In this document: positions 54,000-63,420 of the stretch, piece after piece
Position numbering within the stretch: position 1 is the first letter of the stretch
Layout of the letters: every line of letters begins with the position of its first letter
Source of the DNA: Pedobacter puniceum
Lineage (GTDB): Bacteria; Bacteroidota; Bacteroidia; Sphingobacteriales; Sphingobacteriaceae
Reading direction: 5' to 3'
Assembly: GCF_009674685.1 (NCBI RefSeq)
Contig: NZ_WKJI01000001.1
Location: 1,488,001-1,552,000, forward strand
Length of the DNA stretch: 64,000 bases
The notes under the pieces: model-generated
Database searches by the model: none
The model's input: only the letters and a program-made list of their open reading frames with translations
Told to the model about the DNA's origin: nothing
Position numbers and translations under genes: made by a program

Positions 54000-55439
54000 A
54001 TGCTTAAACCTATTATTACTGTTATAAGTGCCGTAGCGATATCTGCCGCCTTATATCAAAACCAACAAGAAACAAAACCAACTATTACTCCTATTAAATT
54101 ACAAGAAAACAAAAATTTTGGTCAAGCTGCTTTGCATTATAAAACTTATTGCGGTGGTTGCCATGGCGAGAATTTAAACACCTTTATTGACAGAAAATGG
54201 AAGTATGGAAACACCAGAGCAGACATTTTTAAAGCCATTAAAAATGGTTACCCTGATGGTGGAATGCCGTCTTTTGCAGCCGCTTTTAAAGATCATGAAA
54301 TCTATAATTTAGCAGATTACATTTTAGACAGACTTAAAAATGCTGATAAATATGCAGTATCAACTAAGCCAAAATCTAATGTTTTTAAAACAGAGAAACT
54401 TACCATTAGGTTAGATACAATTTATGCTGGCGGACAATCTCCTTGGGCAATTGCATTTTTACCGGATGGAGATTTATTGGTTACTTACAAAGAAGCTAGC
54501 TTAAAAAGAATCTCTAAGAATAAGATAGCGACTGAAATTTCGGGTTTGCCAGAAATTTTATCAGAAGGACAAGGCGGTTTAATGGATATTTTATTACACC
54601 CAGAATTTGAGAAAAATCAAACGCTTTATTTGTCTTACAATAAATTTAAAAAAGTTGACGGTAAAACGGTTTCTACCACCGCTATTATGATGGCTAAATT
54701 AAGTGGAAACCAGCTTACAGAACAAAAAGACATTTTTGTTGCAGAGCCTTATCAATCAACAAGAAGGCATTATGGCGCTAGAATGATATTTGCAAACGAC
54801 GGTTATTTATATTTTTCTGTAGGAGAGCGTGGCGATCATGAAAAAAATCCTCAAAGCTTAGATAATAATAGTTTAGGTAAAATTCACCGCATTAATGCTG
54901 ATGGGTCTATCCCTAAAGACAATCCTTTTTTAAGCGATAAAAAGGTTGTTCCATCAACTTATTCTTACGGACATAGAAACCCTCAAGGCTTAGCTGTGAA
55001 CCCTAAAAATGGCCAAATTATTTCTCATGAACATGGCCCTCGTGGTGGTGATGAGTTAAATCTTATTTTACCTAAAAAGAATTATGGCTGGCCTGTCATA
55101 TCTTACGGAATCAATTACAATGGCACTATTCTTACCAACAGAACAGCTAAAGAAGGTATGGAACAACCTTTACATTATTGGGTACCTTCTATTGCACCAA
55201 GTGGTTTAGCATTTGCAAATGGTAATATTTATAAAGGCTGGGATAATAATGTGATGATAGGTTCTCTTAAATATTCATACCTAAACCGTTGTGAGCTAGT
55301 TAATAACAAAGTAGTTAAAGAAGAATTGCTTTTCCAAAACATTGGCAGAGTGAGAGAAGTAAGAACAAGTCCGGATGGTTATTTATATATGACAGTTGAA
55401 AATCCAGGGATTATTTATAAACTTGTTCCAGTCAATTAA
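54000..55439 (+). CDS. Cytochrome c fused to PQQ-type sugar dehydrogenase (glucose/sorbosone dehydrogenase family)
   Basis: 479 residues. N-terminal hydrophobic signal-like segment (LKPIITVISAVAISAALYQN) followed by a cytochrome c domain with one haem motif YCGGCHGENL (CxxCH) and a likely axial Met in DGGMPSFA. From about 135 a six-bladed propeller of the GSDH/soluble aldose dehydrogenase type: SPWAIAFLPDGDLLVTYKEA, LPEILSEGQGGLMDILLHPE, GERGDHEKNPQSLDNNSLGK, YSYGHRNPQGLAVNPKNGQI and EHGPRGGDELNLILPKKNYG (catalytic His and Ca/PQQ region). It would oxidise sugars in the periplasm and pass electrons through its own haem. Substrate not deducible. Confidence 0.87.
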   Translation: MLKPIITVISAVAISAALYQNQQETKPTITPIKLQENKNFGQAALHYKTYCGGCHGENLNTFIDRKWKYGNTRADIFKAIKNGYPDGGMPSFAAAFKDHEIYNLADYILDRLKNADKYAVSTKPKSNVFKTEKLTIRLDTIYAGGQSPWAIAFLPDGDLLVTYKEASLKRISKNKIATEISGLPEILSEGQGGLMDILLHPEFEKNQTLYLSYNKFKKVDGKTVSTTAIMMAKLSGNQLTEQKDIFVAEPYQSTRRHYGARMIFANDGYLYFSVGERGDHEKNPQSLDNNSLGKIHRINADGSIPKDNPFLSDKKVVPSTYSYGHRNPQGLAVNPKNGQIISHEHGPRGGDELNLILPKKNYGWPVISYGINYNGTILTNRTAKEGMEQPLHYWVPSIAPSGLAFANGNIYKGWDNNVMIGSLKYSYLNRCELVNNKVVKEELLFQNIGRVREVRTSPDGYLYMTVENPGIIYKLVPVN

Positions 55440-55450
55440 AACTATACTCC

Positions 55451-56353
55451 ATGTTAAGCATTAAAAATATTGTTAAGGAATATGCAAAACACCGAGCTTT
55501 AGACGATGTAAGTTTAGAAATCGAAAAAGGTAAAATATTTGGTTTATTAGGGCCAAATGGTGCTGGTAAAACTTCCTTGATTAGAATCATTAACCAAATT
55601 ACAGCTCCAGATAGTGGTGAGGTTTATTTTAATGGTGAAAAGCTAAATCCAGAACATATTAATAAAATTGGTTACTTACCAGAAGAAAGAGGCCTTTATA
55701 AAAAAATGGAAATTGGTGAACAGATGCTTTACTTAGCCCAACTTAAAGGGCTAAGTAAAGCTGATGCCATTAAAAGAATAAAATACTGGTTCGAAAAAAT
55801 GGAGATGCAAACCTGGTGGAAGAAAAAAGTTGAAGATCTTTCTAAAGGGATGCAACAAAAAGTACAGTTTGTAGCCACCGTACTTCACGATCCAGAATTA
55901 ATCATCCTAGATGAACCTTTCTCAGGTTTTGATCCAGTTAATGCAGAAATCATTAAAGATGAAATTCTTGAACTGAACAAAAAAGGGACTACCATCATTT
56001 TCTCTACCCACAGAATGGAATCTGTTGAGCAATTATGCCATCATATTGCACTTATTCATAAATCTCACAAAATTTTAGATGGTAGTATTAAAGAAATTAA
56101 AAATGCTTATCGTAACGAGACTTATAAAATACAGTACGAAGGTATTTTAAATCTTTCCCAACATAGTAATTTCGAAGTTGTTGAAGAATCTGTTAAAGAC
56201 GAATTACAAGAAATTACCATCAAGTTACACGAAGGGATTAAAACTAACGATGTATTATTAGAACTTATTCCTAAAGTTCAAATCAAGCATGTGGAAGAAG
56301 TTATTCCTAGTATCAATGAAATTTTTATCCAAAAAGTTACTGCACTAAACTAA
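55451..56353 (+). CDS. ABC transporter ATP-binding protein (NatA-like)
   Basis: 300 residues: Walker A GLLGPNGAGKTSLIRIINQ, signature LSKGMQQKVQFVATVL, Walker B LIILDEPFSGFDP, switch His FSTHRM. C-terminal extension with regulatory-like domain. Paired with the permease gene 7 bp downstream, this makes an ABC-2 type export system. Such pairs are often Na+ or drug exporters (NatAB); the substrate is unknown. The GSDH gene ends 11 bp upstream, so the three may be co-transcribed. Confidence 0.87.
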   Translation: MLSIKNIVKEYAKHRALDDVSLEIEKGKIFGLLGPNGAGKTSLIRIINQITAPDSGEVYFNGEKLNPEHINKIGYLPEERGLYKKMEIGEQMLYLAQLKGLSKADAIKRIKYWFEKMEMQTWWKKKVEDLSKGMQQKVQFVATVLHDPELIILDEPFSGFDPVNAEIIKDEILELNKKGTTIIFSTHRMESVEQLCHHIALIHKSHKILDGSIKEIKNAYRNETYKIQYEGILNLSQHSNFEVVEESVKDELQEITIKLHEGIKTNDVLLELIPKVQIKHVEEVIPSINEIFIQKVTALN

Positions 56354-56359
56354 GCCTCC

Positions 56360-57676
56360 ATGAAAAAAGTTTTTCTAATTATTGAAAGAGAATACCTCAG
56401 CAGGGTAAAAAAGAAATCGTTCTTAATCTTAACTTTTTTAGTTCCTTCTTTATTTATTGCGATGTATGCAGCCGTATTCTTCATTTATAAAAGTGAAGGA
56501 GAAAGCAAAAAAGAGTTTTTAGTTTTAGATGAAAGCGGACTCTTTAAAAACGAATTTAAAAATTCTGAAACAACAACTTTCAAATATGCCGATGGAGATT
56601 ATGCTAGTAACAAAAGTAAAATCAAAAACGAAAAGGATTTATTGTTACTCTACATTCCAAAAGATTACGCTTCTTCAAATGATATAGAAATTTTATCAGC
56701 AAAAAAACCTGGATTTTCTTTACTTAATGATGTTGAAAAGCAAATGGAAAACATCATCGAAAACAAAAAACTTATAGCTGCAGGTATAGATACAGCTGTT
56801 CTTAAAAATTCTAAAACCCAAATAAATATAAATGCAAAACAACTAACAGATGAAGGCGAAAAAGACTCTAATATTGGTGCAACTTATGTAGTAGGTTTTA
56901 TATCTTCTTTTTTGATTTATCTCTCTCTTTTCATCTATGGGGCTCAAGTAATGCGTGGTGTTATCGAAGAAAAAACCAACAGAATTGTTGAGGTTATAGT
57001 TTCTTCTGTAAAGCCTTTTCAGTTAATGTTAGGAAAAATATTAGGTATAGGTGCTGTTGGTTTAACCCAATTTTTATTATGGATTATCTTATCTAGTACG
57101 ATATCTATAGCTGCCGGTAAATTTTTAACTCCAGACCAACAAACTGTTACAACAGAAAAAGTTGATACTAAAGCCAGTACTACAAATACAAATCCTAATA
57201 AAACACAAGAAAGTCCGGCTATAAAATTCATAAATGCTGCTAACACCATTAACTTCCCTTATATTATAGGCTCTTTCTTATTTTATTTTATTGGAGGATA
57301 TTTAATTTATAGTGCTTTATTTGCTGCTGTTGGCTCTGCTGTAGATAATGAAACAGAAACACAGCAATTTATGTTTCCTATAACGCTGCCGCTGATATTT
57401 ACTTTTATTGTAGGAATGAATGTAATCATCAACAATCCTGATGGGCCTTTAGCTTTTTGGTTATCTATGATACCACTTACCTCTCCTATCGCTATGATGA
57501 TTAGAATTCCGTTTGGTGTACCAGCTTGGGAACTCATTTTATCTATCGTTTTATTGATAGCAGGTTTTGTTTTCACTACTTGGATAGCATCAAGAATATA
57601 CAGAGTAGGCATTTTAATGTACGGCAAAAAGGTTACTTATAAAGAGCTAGCGAAATGGTTCTTTTATAAAGAATAA
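56360..57676 (+). CDS. ABC-2 type transporter permease (NatB-like)
   Basis: 438 residues. N-terminal helix at 20-42 (SFLILTFLVPSLFIAMYAAV), then a large extracytoplasmic domain (about 45-170), and six helices from about 180 to 425 (YVVGFISSFLIYLSLFIYGA; ILGIGAVGLTQFLLWIILSS; FPYIIGSFLFYFIGGYLIYS; FPITLPLIFTFIVGMNVIIN; SMIPLTSPIAMMIRIPFGVP; LILSIVLLIAGFVFTTWIAS). The segment GVIEEKTNRIVEVIVSSVKP is the ABC-2 hallmark. Partner of the upstream ATPase. Substrate unknown. Confidence 0.87.
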   Translation: MKKVFLIIEREYLSRVKKKSFLILTFLVPSLFIAMYAAVFFIYKSEGESKKEFLVLDESGLFKNEFKNSETTTFKYADGDYASNKSKIKNEKDLLLLYIPKDYASSNDIEILSAKKPGFSLLNDVEKQMENIIENKKLIAAGIDTAVLKNSKTQININAKQLTDEGEKDSNIGATYVVGFISSFLIYLSLFIYGAQVMRGVIEEKTNRIVEVIVSSVKPFQLMLGKILGIGAVGLTQFLLWIILSSTISIAAGKFLTPDQQTVTTEKVDTKASTTNTNPNKTQESPAIKFINAANTINFPYIIGSFLFYFIGGYLIYSALFAAVGSAVDNETETQQFMFPITLPLIFTFIVGMNVIINNPDGPLAFWLSMIPLTSPIAMMIRIPFGVPAWELILSIVLLIAGFVFTTWIASRIYRVGILMYGKKVTYKELAKWFFYKE

Positions 57677-57710
57677 TATGTTTCACAATTCTTGATTTAA
57701 CCACACAGAA

Positions 57711-58619
57711 ATGCTTTCTGCTGCTATAGACATTGGTACAAACACTTTTCATTTGCTTATTGGTAAAATAGAATCGGGTAAAATAAAAGTTATTTACACT
57801 AAGACTATTGCAGTTAAGCTAGGTGAAGGTGGAATTAATAAAAGAGAAATTATGCCTGCTGCCTATCAGCGAGGTTTAAAAGCCTTAGCCTATTTTGCAG
57901 AAGTAATCAAAGAATATGAAATTACAAAGGTAAAAGCCACTGCAACTGCTGCAGTAAGAGATGCCTCAAACGGATTAAATTTCATAAAAGATGTTTATGA
58001 GAAAAGTAAGATTAAGATTGAAATCATAAATGGGCATCAAGAAGCTTTATTTATTTATGAAGGTGCAAAAGCATCAGGAGCTATAAATGAAAATTGCTTG
58101 GTTATCGATATTGGTGGCGGAAGTGTAGAGTTTATTTTATGCAATAAAGATGAGGTTCTTTGGAAAAACAGCTATCGTATTGGTGCAGCCAGATTATTAG
58201 CAGATTTCTATCATCATGATCCTTTAGAAAAACAAGACATCAACAATATTAACAATCACTTAACAAATACTTTAAAAGATTTAAAAGAAGCTTGTAAAGA
58301 ATTTAAACCTACCAAACTTGTAGGTACTGCTGGTGCGTTTGACTCGTACCGAGAAATATTTACATCAAGAGGTTTTATTAAACCTCTTGATGATGTTTTT
58401 ATAACATTAGAAAACCAGAAACTAGCTGCTTTAATGGATGAAATAATAGCTTCTAATCATCAGCAAAGATCTGAAATAGAGGGTTTAATCCCTCTACGCG
58501 TAGACATGATTTTGATGGCTTCTATAATTGTTAAATACGTGATTGAAAAATTACATCTAAATAAAATTGTAGCTTGCGAGTATGCTCTTAAAGAAGGATT
58601 ATTGATTCATCAAGCTTAA
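57711..58619 (+). CDS. Ppx/GppA-type exopolyphosphatase
   Basis: 302 residues, actin-like fold with the phosphate loops AIDIGTNTFHLLIG and VIDIGGGSVEFI and the segment VKATATAAVRDASNGL. The C-terminal HD domain of long Ppx enzymes is absent, as in many Bacteroidota short forms. Would hydrolyse polyphosphate or pppGpp. It is convergent with the E1 gene (gap 4 bp). Confidence 0.85.
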   Translation: MLSAAIDIGTNTFHLLIGKIESGKIKVIYTKTIAVKLGEGGINKREIMPAAYQRGLKALAYFAEVIKEYEITKVKATATAAVRDASNGLNFIKDVYEKSKIKIEIINGHQEALFIYEGAKASGAINENCLVIDIGGGSVEFILCNKDEVLWKNSYRIGAARLLADFYHHDPLEKQDINNINNHLTNTLKDLKEACKEFKPTKLVGTAGAFDSYREIFTSRGFIKPLDDVFITLENQKLAALMDEIIASNHQQRSEIEGLIPLRVDMILMASIIVKYVIEKLHLNKIVACEYALKEGLLIHQA

Positions 58620-58623
58620 TTAT

Positions 58624-61029
58624 TTAAGAGTAAAATCCTGGATACTTTTTTGGATTAGAATCCTGCATCATTCGGTAAATCTTTTCAACAATATCATCTA
58701 AGCTTGGTTTACCAAAATAATCTCCATCAGAACCATAAGATGTACGATGCTCTGCAGCAGATAAGGTTTGTGGTTGAGTATCTAATAAATAATAACCTTT
58801 TTGCCTTTCTAAAATATCTCTTAAAATATAAGCTGTTCCTCCTCCAGGTACATCTTCATCAACAACTAATAGCTTGTTAGTTTTTTCTAGAGATTTAGCG
58901 CAATCCATAGCTATATCAAAAGGCATTAAAGTTTGTGCATCAATAACTTCTACATCAATATGATAGGCTAATAGCTCTTCTGCGGCTTCCATCACCAATT
59001 TTAAAGTAGAGCCGTAAGAAACAACGGTAATATCTTTACCTGTTTTTAATATTTCTACTTGTCCTAAAGGGATAGTAAACTCTCCAACATTTTCTGGTAA
59101 TTTCTCTTTTAAACGATAACCGTTTAAACATTCTATAACTAGTGCTGGTTCATCACCTCTAAATAACGTATTATACATTCCAGCAGCTTGTGTCATGTTA
59201 CGAGGAACACAAAAATGAATTCCTTTTAAGGTATTCAAAATCATTCCAATAGGAGAACCCGCATGCCAGATACCTTCTAAACGATGACCTCTTGTACGGA
59301 TGATTAGCGGCGCTATTTGACCACCTTTGGTTCGGTAACTTAAACTAGCTAAATCATCACTTAAAATATTTAATGCAAAAATGAGATAATCTAGGTATTG
59401 TATTTCTGCAATAGGCCTAAATCCTCTTAAAGCTAAACCTATTCCTTGCCCAATAATGGTCATTTCTCTAATTCCAGTATCAGCAATTCTTAGCTCCCCA
59501 TATTTGGCTTGCAAACCAGCAAAACCTTGATTAACATCACCAATTCTTCCTAAATCTTCTCCAAATGCAATTAATAAAGGATTTTTACTGAAATTATAAT
59601 CAAAGCAGGCATTTAAAACATCTTTCCCATCAACAACCTTAGTTTGTGTTGAGTAAACTGCTTCAATAGCCCCTACATTTAATGGAGATAAGGGTGTTTG
59701 AGAAAATAATTTCGAATTATATCTTTCATGATTAATTTCCTTTTGTGCTAAAAGCCATTGCGCTAATCCTTCTTTTACAGGAGATTTTAAATTTCTAGCT
59801 ATACGTAAGGCTTTTTTTCCTGCAGAAAGAATTTCTTTTCTTAAAGGATCTATTTCTGAACGTAGTTTTAGTGCTACTTCTTCTACCAAAGGTTCCTCTT
59901 GAGCAAGCTTATCTATCAACCCTAATACTGCTTCCTTTTCTTGGTTAATATCTGCCATCACATTATTCCAAGCTTGCTTAAGCATATTCCTAACCTCTGT
60001 TTTAACAGAATTTTCTAAGCTATCTAATTCTTCATCAGTAGAAATAGCAGAAGAAATCATCCATTTACGCATCTGTGCTATACAATCATACTCCTTCTCC
60101 CACTCTAGGCGCTCTTTAGATTTATAACGCTCATGAGAACCAGAAGTAGAATGCCCCAGAGGTTGTGTTAATTCTGTAACATGAATAAGTACGGGCACAT
60201 GCTCTTCTCTACATACTTGTATTGCTCTTTCATAAGTTTCGCAAAGTGCAACATAATCCCAGCCTTTTACTTTAAAAATTTCAAATCCAGGTTTTTCATC
60301 ATCGCGTTGAAAACCTTTTAAAATTTCAGATATGTCTTCTTTAGTTGTTTGATATTTGGCCGGAACAGAAATGCCATAAGCATCATCCCAAATTGATATC
60401 GCCATCGGGATTTGTAGTACTCCAGCTGCATTTATAGCCTCAAAAAATACACCTTCTGAAGTTGACGCATTACCAATAGTACCAAACGCTACTTCGTTAC
60501 CATTGATAGAAAAATGTTCAAATTCTTTTAATTCTGGATTTTGACGATACAATTTCGATGCATAAGCCAAACCCACCAATCTAGCCATTTGAGCTGCCGT
60601 AGGCGAGATATCAGAAGAGCTATTTTTCATAGCTGTTTGGCTTTTCCAGCTACCATCTTCATTTACAAACCTTGTTGCAAAGTGAGAATTCATTTGTCTT
60701 CCGGCTGATGCTGGTTCTTTTTCTATATCAGTATGTGCATAGAGTTGAGCAAAAAGCTCCAAAATATTACTCATGCCTGATGCAAACATAAAAGTTTGGT
60801 CTCTATAATAACCAGAACGCCAATCTCCAGCCCTAAAAGCCTTAGCCATTGCCAGTTGAGCTACTTCTTTCCCATCTCCAAATATCCCAAATTTGGCCTT
60901 TCCTGTTAACACCTCTCTACGGCCTAAAATACTGGCCTGTCTGCTCTCGTATGCAATCTTATAATCATTGATTACCAACGATTTAAAATCATCAAAACTA
61001 AGTTCAGAAGTATCAAAAGGATTAGTCAT
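58624..61029 (-). CDS. Fused alpha/beta E1 of a 2-oxoacid dehydrogenase (thiamine diphosphate enzyme)
   Basis: About 801 residues with the alpha part (about 20-410) and the beta part (about 455-800) of a branched-chain-type E1. Alpha part: KFGIFGDGKEVAQLAMAKAF, SGYYRDQTFMFASGM, and the TPP region IGNASTSEGVFFEAINAAGV, in which the usual GDG reads G-N-A and the later N-N reads D-D (WDDAYGIS). Beta part: IAFGEDLGRIGDVNQGF, IREMTIIGQGIGLALRGFRP, IWHAGSPIGMILNTLKGIHF, VVDEDVPGGGTAYI. It would decarboxylate a 2-oxoacid and transfer the acyl group to a lipoyl E2 located elsewhere. Starts at 61074 (TTG), 61050 and 61029 (MTNPFDTS) are all in frame; 61029 is preferred because TATTTTTG at 61072-61079 is a likely -7 box. 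Confidence 0.85.
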   Translation of the reverse strand: MTNPFDTSELSFDDFKSLVINDYKIAYESRQASILGRREVLTGKAKFGIFGDGKEVAQLAMAKAFRAGDWRSGYYRDQTFMFASGMSNILELFAQLYAHTDIEKEPASAGRQMNSHFATRFVNEDGSWKSQTAMKNSSSDISPTAAQMARLVGLAYASKLYRQNPELKEFEHFSINGNEVAFGTIGNASTSEGVFFEAINAAGVLQIPMAISIWDDAYGISVPAKYQTTKEDISEILKGFQRDDEKPGFEIFKVKGWDYVALCETYERAIQVCREEHVPVLIHVTELTQPLGHSTSGSHERYKSKERLEWEKEYDCIAQMRKWMISSAISTDEELDSLENSVKTEVRNMLKQAWNNVMADINQEKEAVLGLIDKLAQEEPLVEEVALKLRSEIDPLRKEILSAGKKALRIARNLKSPVKEGLAQWLLAQKEINHERYNSKLFSQTPLSPLNVGAIEAVYSTQTKVVDGKDVLNACFDYNFSKNPLLIAFGEDLGRIGDVNQGFAGLQAKYGELRIADTGIREMTIIGQGIGLALRGFRPIAEIQYLDYLIFALNILSDDLASLSYRTKGGQIAPLIIRTRGHRLEGIWHAGSPIGMILNTLKGIHFCVPRNMTQAAGMYNTLFRGDEPALVIECLNGYRLKEKLPENVGEFTIPLGQVEILKTGKDITVVSYGSTLKLVMEAAEELLAYHIDVEVIDAQTLMPFDIAMDCAKSLEKTNKLLVVDEDVPGGGTAYILRDILERQKGYYLLDTQPQTLSAAEHRTSYGSDGDYFGKPSLDDIVEKIYRMMQDSNPKKYPGFYS

Positions 61030-61128
61030 TTTGTATTGTGCCTCTCTCATATCAACTGGTTTGTAAGATTTCAAAAATATGAAAATATCATTTGTATGAA
61101 GAATTTTAAAGCTTATTTCAGTAAAATG

Positions 61129-61159
61129 TTTGGAACAAAATTTGAGTTTATTACATTTG
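61129..61159 (+). promoter_or_regulatory. Bacteroidota-type promoter of the DUF1573 gene
   Basis: TTTG at 61129-61132, a 19-base spacer, then TACATTTG at 61152-61159; 17 bases later comes the ATG. Exact match to the Bacteroidota consensus. Confidence 0.65.
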
Positions 61160-61176
61160 AATAAATTTTTGAAAAA

Positions 61177-61569
61177 ATGAAAAAGATTTTAATCATTGTA
61201 GCAGTGCTTGTGGGTTTCTTAGGCTTTACTGCTATGCAAGACAATAAAGCTGAATTTAAATTTGTAGAAGAAACACATGATTTTGGTAAAATTCCTCAAG
61301 GAAAACCAGTTTCATTTACCTTCAAATACACCAATACAGGTAATGAGCCTCTAATTATTTCTGATATTGCATCATCATGTGGATGTACGGTTCCAGAGGT
61401 TTTACCTAAAGCTGGTACTCCTATTAAAAAAGGTGAATCAGGCTCAATTACCATTACTTACAATGCAGCAGTTGCAGCTCCATTTAACAAGTCAGTTACT
61501 ATTACATCTAATTCAAAAACTCCTAAAAAGATGTTATACATCAAAGGTGAAGTTGAAGCCGCCAAGTAA
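61177..61569 (+). CDS. DUF1573 secreted protein
   Basis: 130 residues: a short signal peptide (KKILIIVAVLVGFLGFTAMQ), then one DUF1573 domain of immunoglobulin-like beta type: FKFVEETHDFGKIPQGKPVS, IISDIASSCGCTVPEVLPKA and SITITYNAAVAAPFNKSVTI. The CGC pair is typical of the family. DUF1573 proteins are common in Bacteroidota envelopes; no function is established. Its own promoter is seen just upstream and a terminator follows. Confidence 0.85.
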   Translation: MKKILIIVAVLVGFLGFTAMQDNKAEFKFVEETHDFGKIPQGKPVSFTFKYTNTGNEPLIISDIASSCGCTVPEVLPKAGTPIKKGESGSITITYNAAVAAPFNKSVTITSNSKTPKKMLYIKGEVEAAK

Positions 61570-61591
61570 TTTTTGAACATATAAAATTCAG

Positions 61592-61630
61592 GAAAAGCCT
61601 TCTCTGTAATTTCAGAAAAGGCTTTTCTTT
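61592..61630 (+). terminator. Intrinsic terminator after the DUF1573 gene
   Basis: GAAAAGCCTT pairs with AAGGCTTTTC, extended by TTCT/AGAA inside, with a T-rich tail. Confidence 0.8.
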
Positions 61631-61684
61631 GTTAATGAAGATTAAACTTAAACCCTAAACAAACAACCACTAATTTTGTGGATT

Positions 61685-62917
61685 ATGCCTAAAATTTCCA
61701 ATAAAGGACAACAAATGCCAGCTTCACCAATAAGGAAGCTAACCCCTTTTGCTGAGAGAGCAAAATCTGAAGGTAAAAAAGTATATCACCTCAATATTGG
61801 TCAACCTGATATTGAAACACCAGCTGCAATGCTGGATGCAATTAAAAATATAGACTTTAAAGTTTGGGCCTATACAGCCTCTGAAGGTACTATCACTTAC
61901 AGAGATGCCTTAACAGATTATTACAACAAATTAGGATACAACATTACTCCTGAGGATATTTTGGTAACTACAGGAGGTTCTGAGGCTATTATAATAAGTT
62001 TAATGACTTGCTTAAACCAAGGCGAGGAAGTTATCATTCCTGAACCTTTTTATGCAAATTATAATGCTTATGCCTGCCAGAGTGACAGTGTTATTAAACC
62101 AATCTTGTCTGTTATAGATAATAGTTTTGCTTTGCCTCCTATTGCTGAGTTTGAAAAAGCGATAACTTCTAAAACTAGAGCTATTATGATTTGTAATCCT
62201 AATAACCCCACTGGCTATTTATACTCTAAGCAAGAATTTGAGGATTTAAAAACCTTAGCTTTAAAGCATGATTTATTTATAATAGCAGATGAAGCTTATC
62301 GCGAGTTTTGTTACGATGACAAACAGTTTTTCTCTCCTATGCATTTTGAAGGTATAGAAAATAATGTCATTATCATTGATACTGTTTCTAAACGCTATAG
62401 TGCTTGTGGAGCTAGATTGGGCTGCATGATTACTAAGAACAAAGAAGTAATTGCTACAGCGCTTAAATTTGCACAAGCAAGATTAAGCCCTGGTATGGTA
62501 GAACAAATTGCTGGTACTGCTGCAACTATTTATACTCCGGATAGTTATTTTACTGAAGTAAACCACGAATATGCTGAGCGTAGAGATATCTTAGTTAATG
62601 CTCTAAATAAAATGGAAGGCGTGTTTTGCCCTAATCCTGGAGGTGCTTTTTATGTAGTTGCTCGTTTCCCTATTGATAATGCTGATAAGTTTTGCCAATG
62701 GATGTTAGAAGAGTTTTCTTACGATAATCAAACTGTGATGTTAGCTCCTGCCTCAGGATTTTATGCTACACCAGGCGTAGGCGAAAATGAGCTCAGACTA
62801 GCTTATGTTTTAAACAAACCTGACTTAAAAAAGGCTATGATTTGTTTAGAAGAAGCTCTAAAAGTCTATCCTGGAAGAACAGTGACTTTGCAAAATGAGA
62901 TAATACACACAAATTGA
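61685..62917 (+). CDS. Class I/II PLP aminotransferase (aspartate aminotransferase-like)
   Basis: The frame is open from a TTG at 61676, but the ATG at 61685 (MPKISNKGQQMPASPIRKLT) is the natural start, giving 410 residues. Motifs: LNIGQPDIETP, GSEAIIISLM, ICNPNNPTGYLYS, IIADEAYREFCYDD and the PLP-binding Lys in IDTVSKRYSACGARLGCMI; the Arg in GVGENELRLAYVL near the end. Amino donor specificity (aspartate, aromatic or other) is not readable from sequence. It stands alone before the tmRNA gene. TAATTTTG just upstream (61671-61678) would place the transcription start at or next to the ATG, so the mRNA may be leaderless. Confidence 0.87.
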   Translation: MPKISNKGQQMPASPIRKLTPFAERAKSEGKKVYHLNIGQPDIETPAAMLDAIKNIDFKVWAYTASEGTITYRDALTDYYNKLGYNITPEDILVTTGGSEAIIISLMTCLNQGEEVIIPEPFYANYNAYACQSDSVIKPILSVIDNSFALPPIAEFEKAITSKTRAIMICNPNNPTGYLYSKQEFEDLKTLALKHDLFIIADEAYREFCYDDKQFFSPMHFEGIENNVIIIDTVSKRYSACGARLGCMITKNKEVIATALKFAQARLSPGMVEQIAGTAATIYTPDSYFTEVNHEYAERRDILVNALNKMEGVFCPNPGGAFYVVARFPIDNADKFCQWMLEEFSYDNQTVMLAPASGFYATPGVGENELRLAYVLNKPDLKKAMICLEEALKVYPGRTVTLQNEIIHTN

Positions 62918-62931
62918 TACTTTAAAATTGG

Positions 62932-62939
62932 TACTTTTG
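62932..62939 (+). promoter_or_regulatory. -7 box of the tmRNA promoter
   Basis: TACTTTTG at 62932-62939 fits TAnnTTTG, 35 bases before the mature 5' end of tmRNA. A TTG at 62914-62916 is closer than the usual spacing (15 instead of 19-21). Confidence 0.45.
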
Positions 62940-62974
62940 TTGCTACAAGTTAAACAACAACTTGCAGCTAAATT

Positions 62975-63369
62975 GGGGTCGACCGGAATTGACAGGATGG
63001 AAGATCAGTGTGTAAGCATGCAGCGAATTGAGAAAACATCGCTATAATCAGGATTCTCAAACTATAAAAGGCGAAAATAATTACGCTCTTGCTGCTTAAT
63101 TTTAACCGAGTTAAAATTAGCCTCGTCTCGCTAAAGTAGCGGAAGCAGGATGTTTCCCGGGAGTTATGTCTGGCGACACCCGATTAGGAAGCACCGAAAA
63201 GCCGGAATAAGGATAAGTTAGTTTCGAGCTTATCCCGACAACCAAAGAAACTAAGGTTAAAGCAGGCTGTTTGTGGCCAACTTTAGCTCTAAAATCAATT
63301 GCAAAATAAGCATGTAGAAAGCGCAACTCATCCCATGTTTGGACGAGGGTTCGAATCCCTCCGGCTCCA
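62975..63369 (+). ncRNA. ssrA: Transfer-messenger RNA (tmRNA, ssrA)
   Basis: The 5' end GGGGTCGACCGGAATTGACA pairs with the 3' end CGGCTCC to form the acceptor stem; the T-arm GGGTTCGAATCCCTCC precedes it. The internal open frame GGC GAA AAT AAT TAC GCT CTT GCT GCT TAA (63070-63099) encodes the degradation tag GENNYALAA. The acceptor 3' CCA is not encoded in full. About 395 nucleotides. tmRNA rescues stalled ribosomes with SmpB. A terminator follows at 63382. Confidence 0.97.
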
Positions 63370-63381
63370 CATTAACAAACT

Positions 63382-63420
63382 AAAGCCTTGTAAATAAATA
63401 ATTTACGAGGCTTTTTTTTT
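63382..63420 (+). terminator. Intrinsic terminator of tmRNA
   Basis: AAAGCCTTGTAAAT pairs with ATTTACGAGGCTTT (one G-T), followed by a run of T. Confidence 0.9.
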
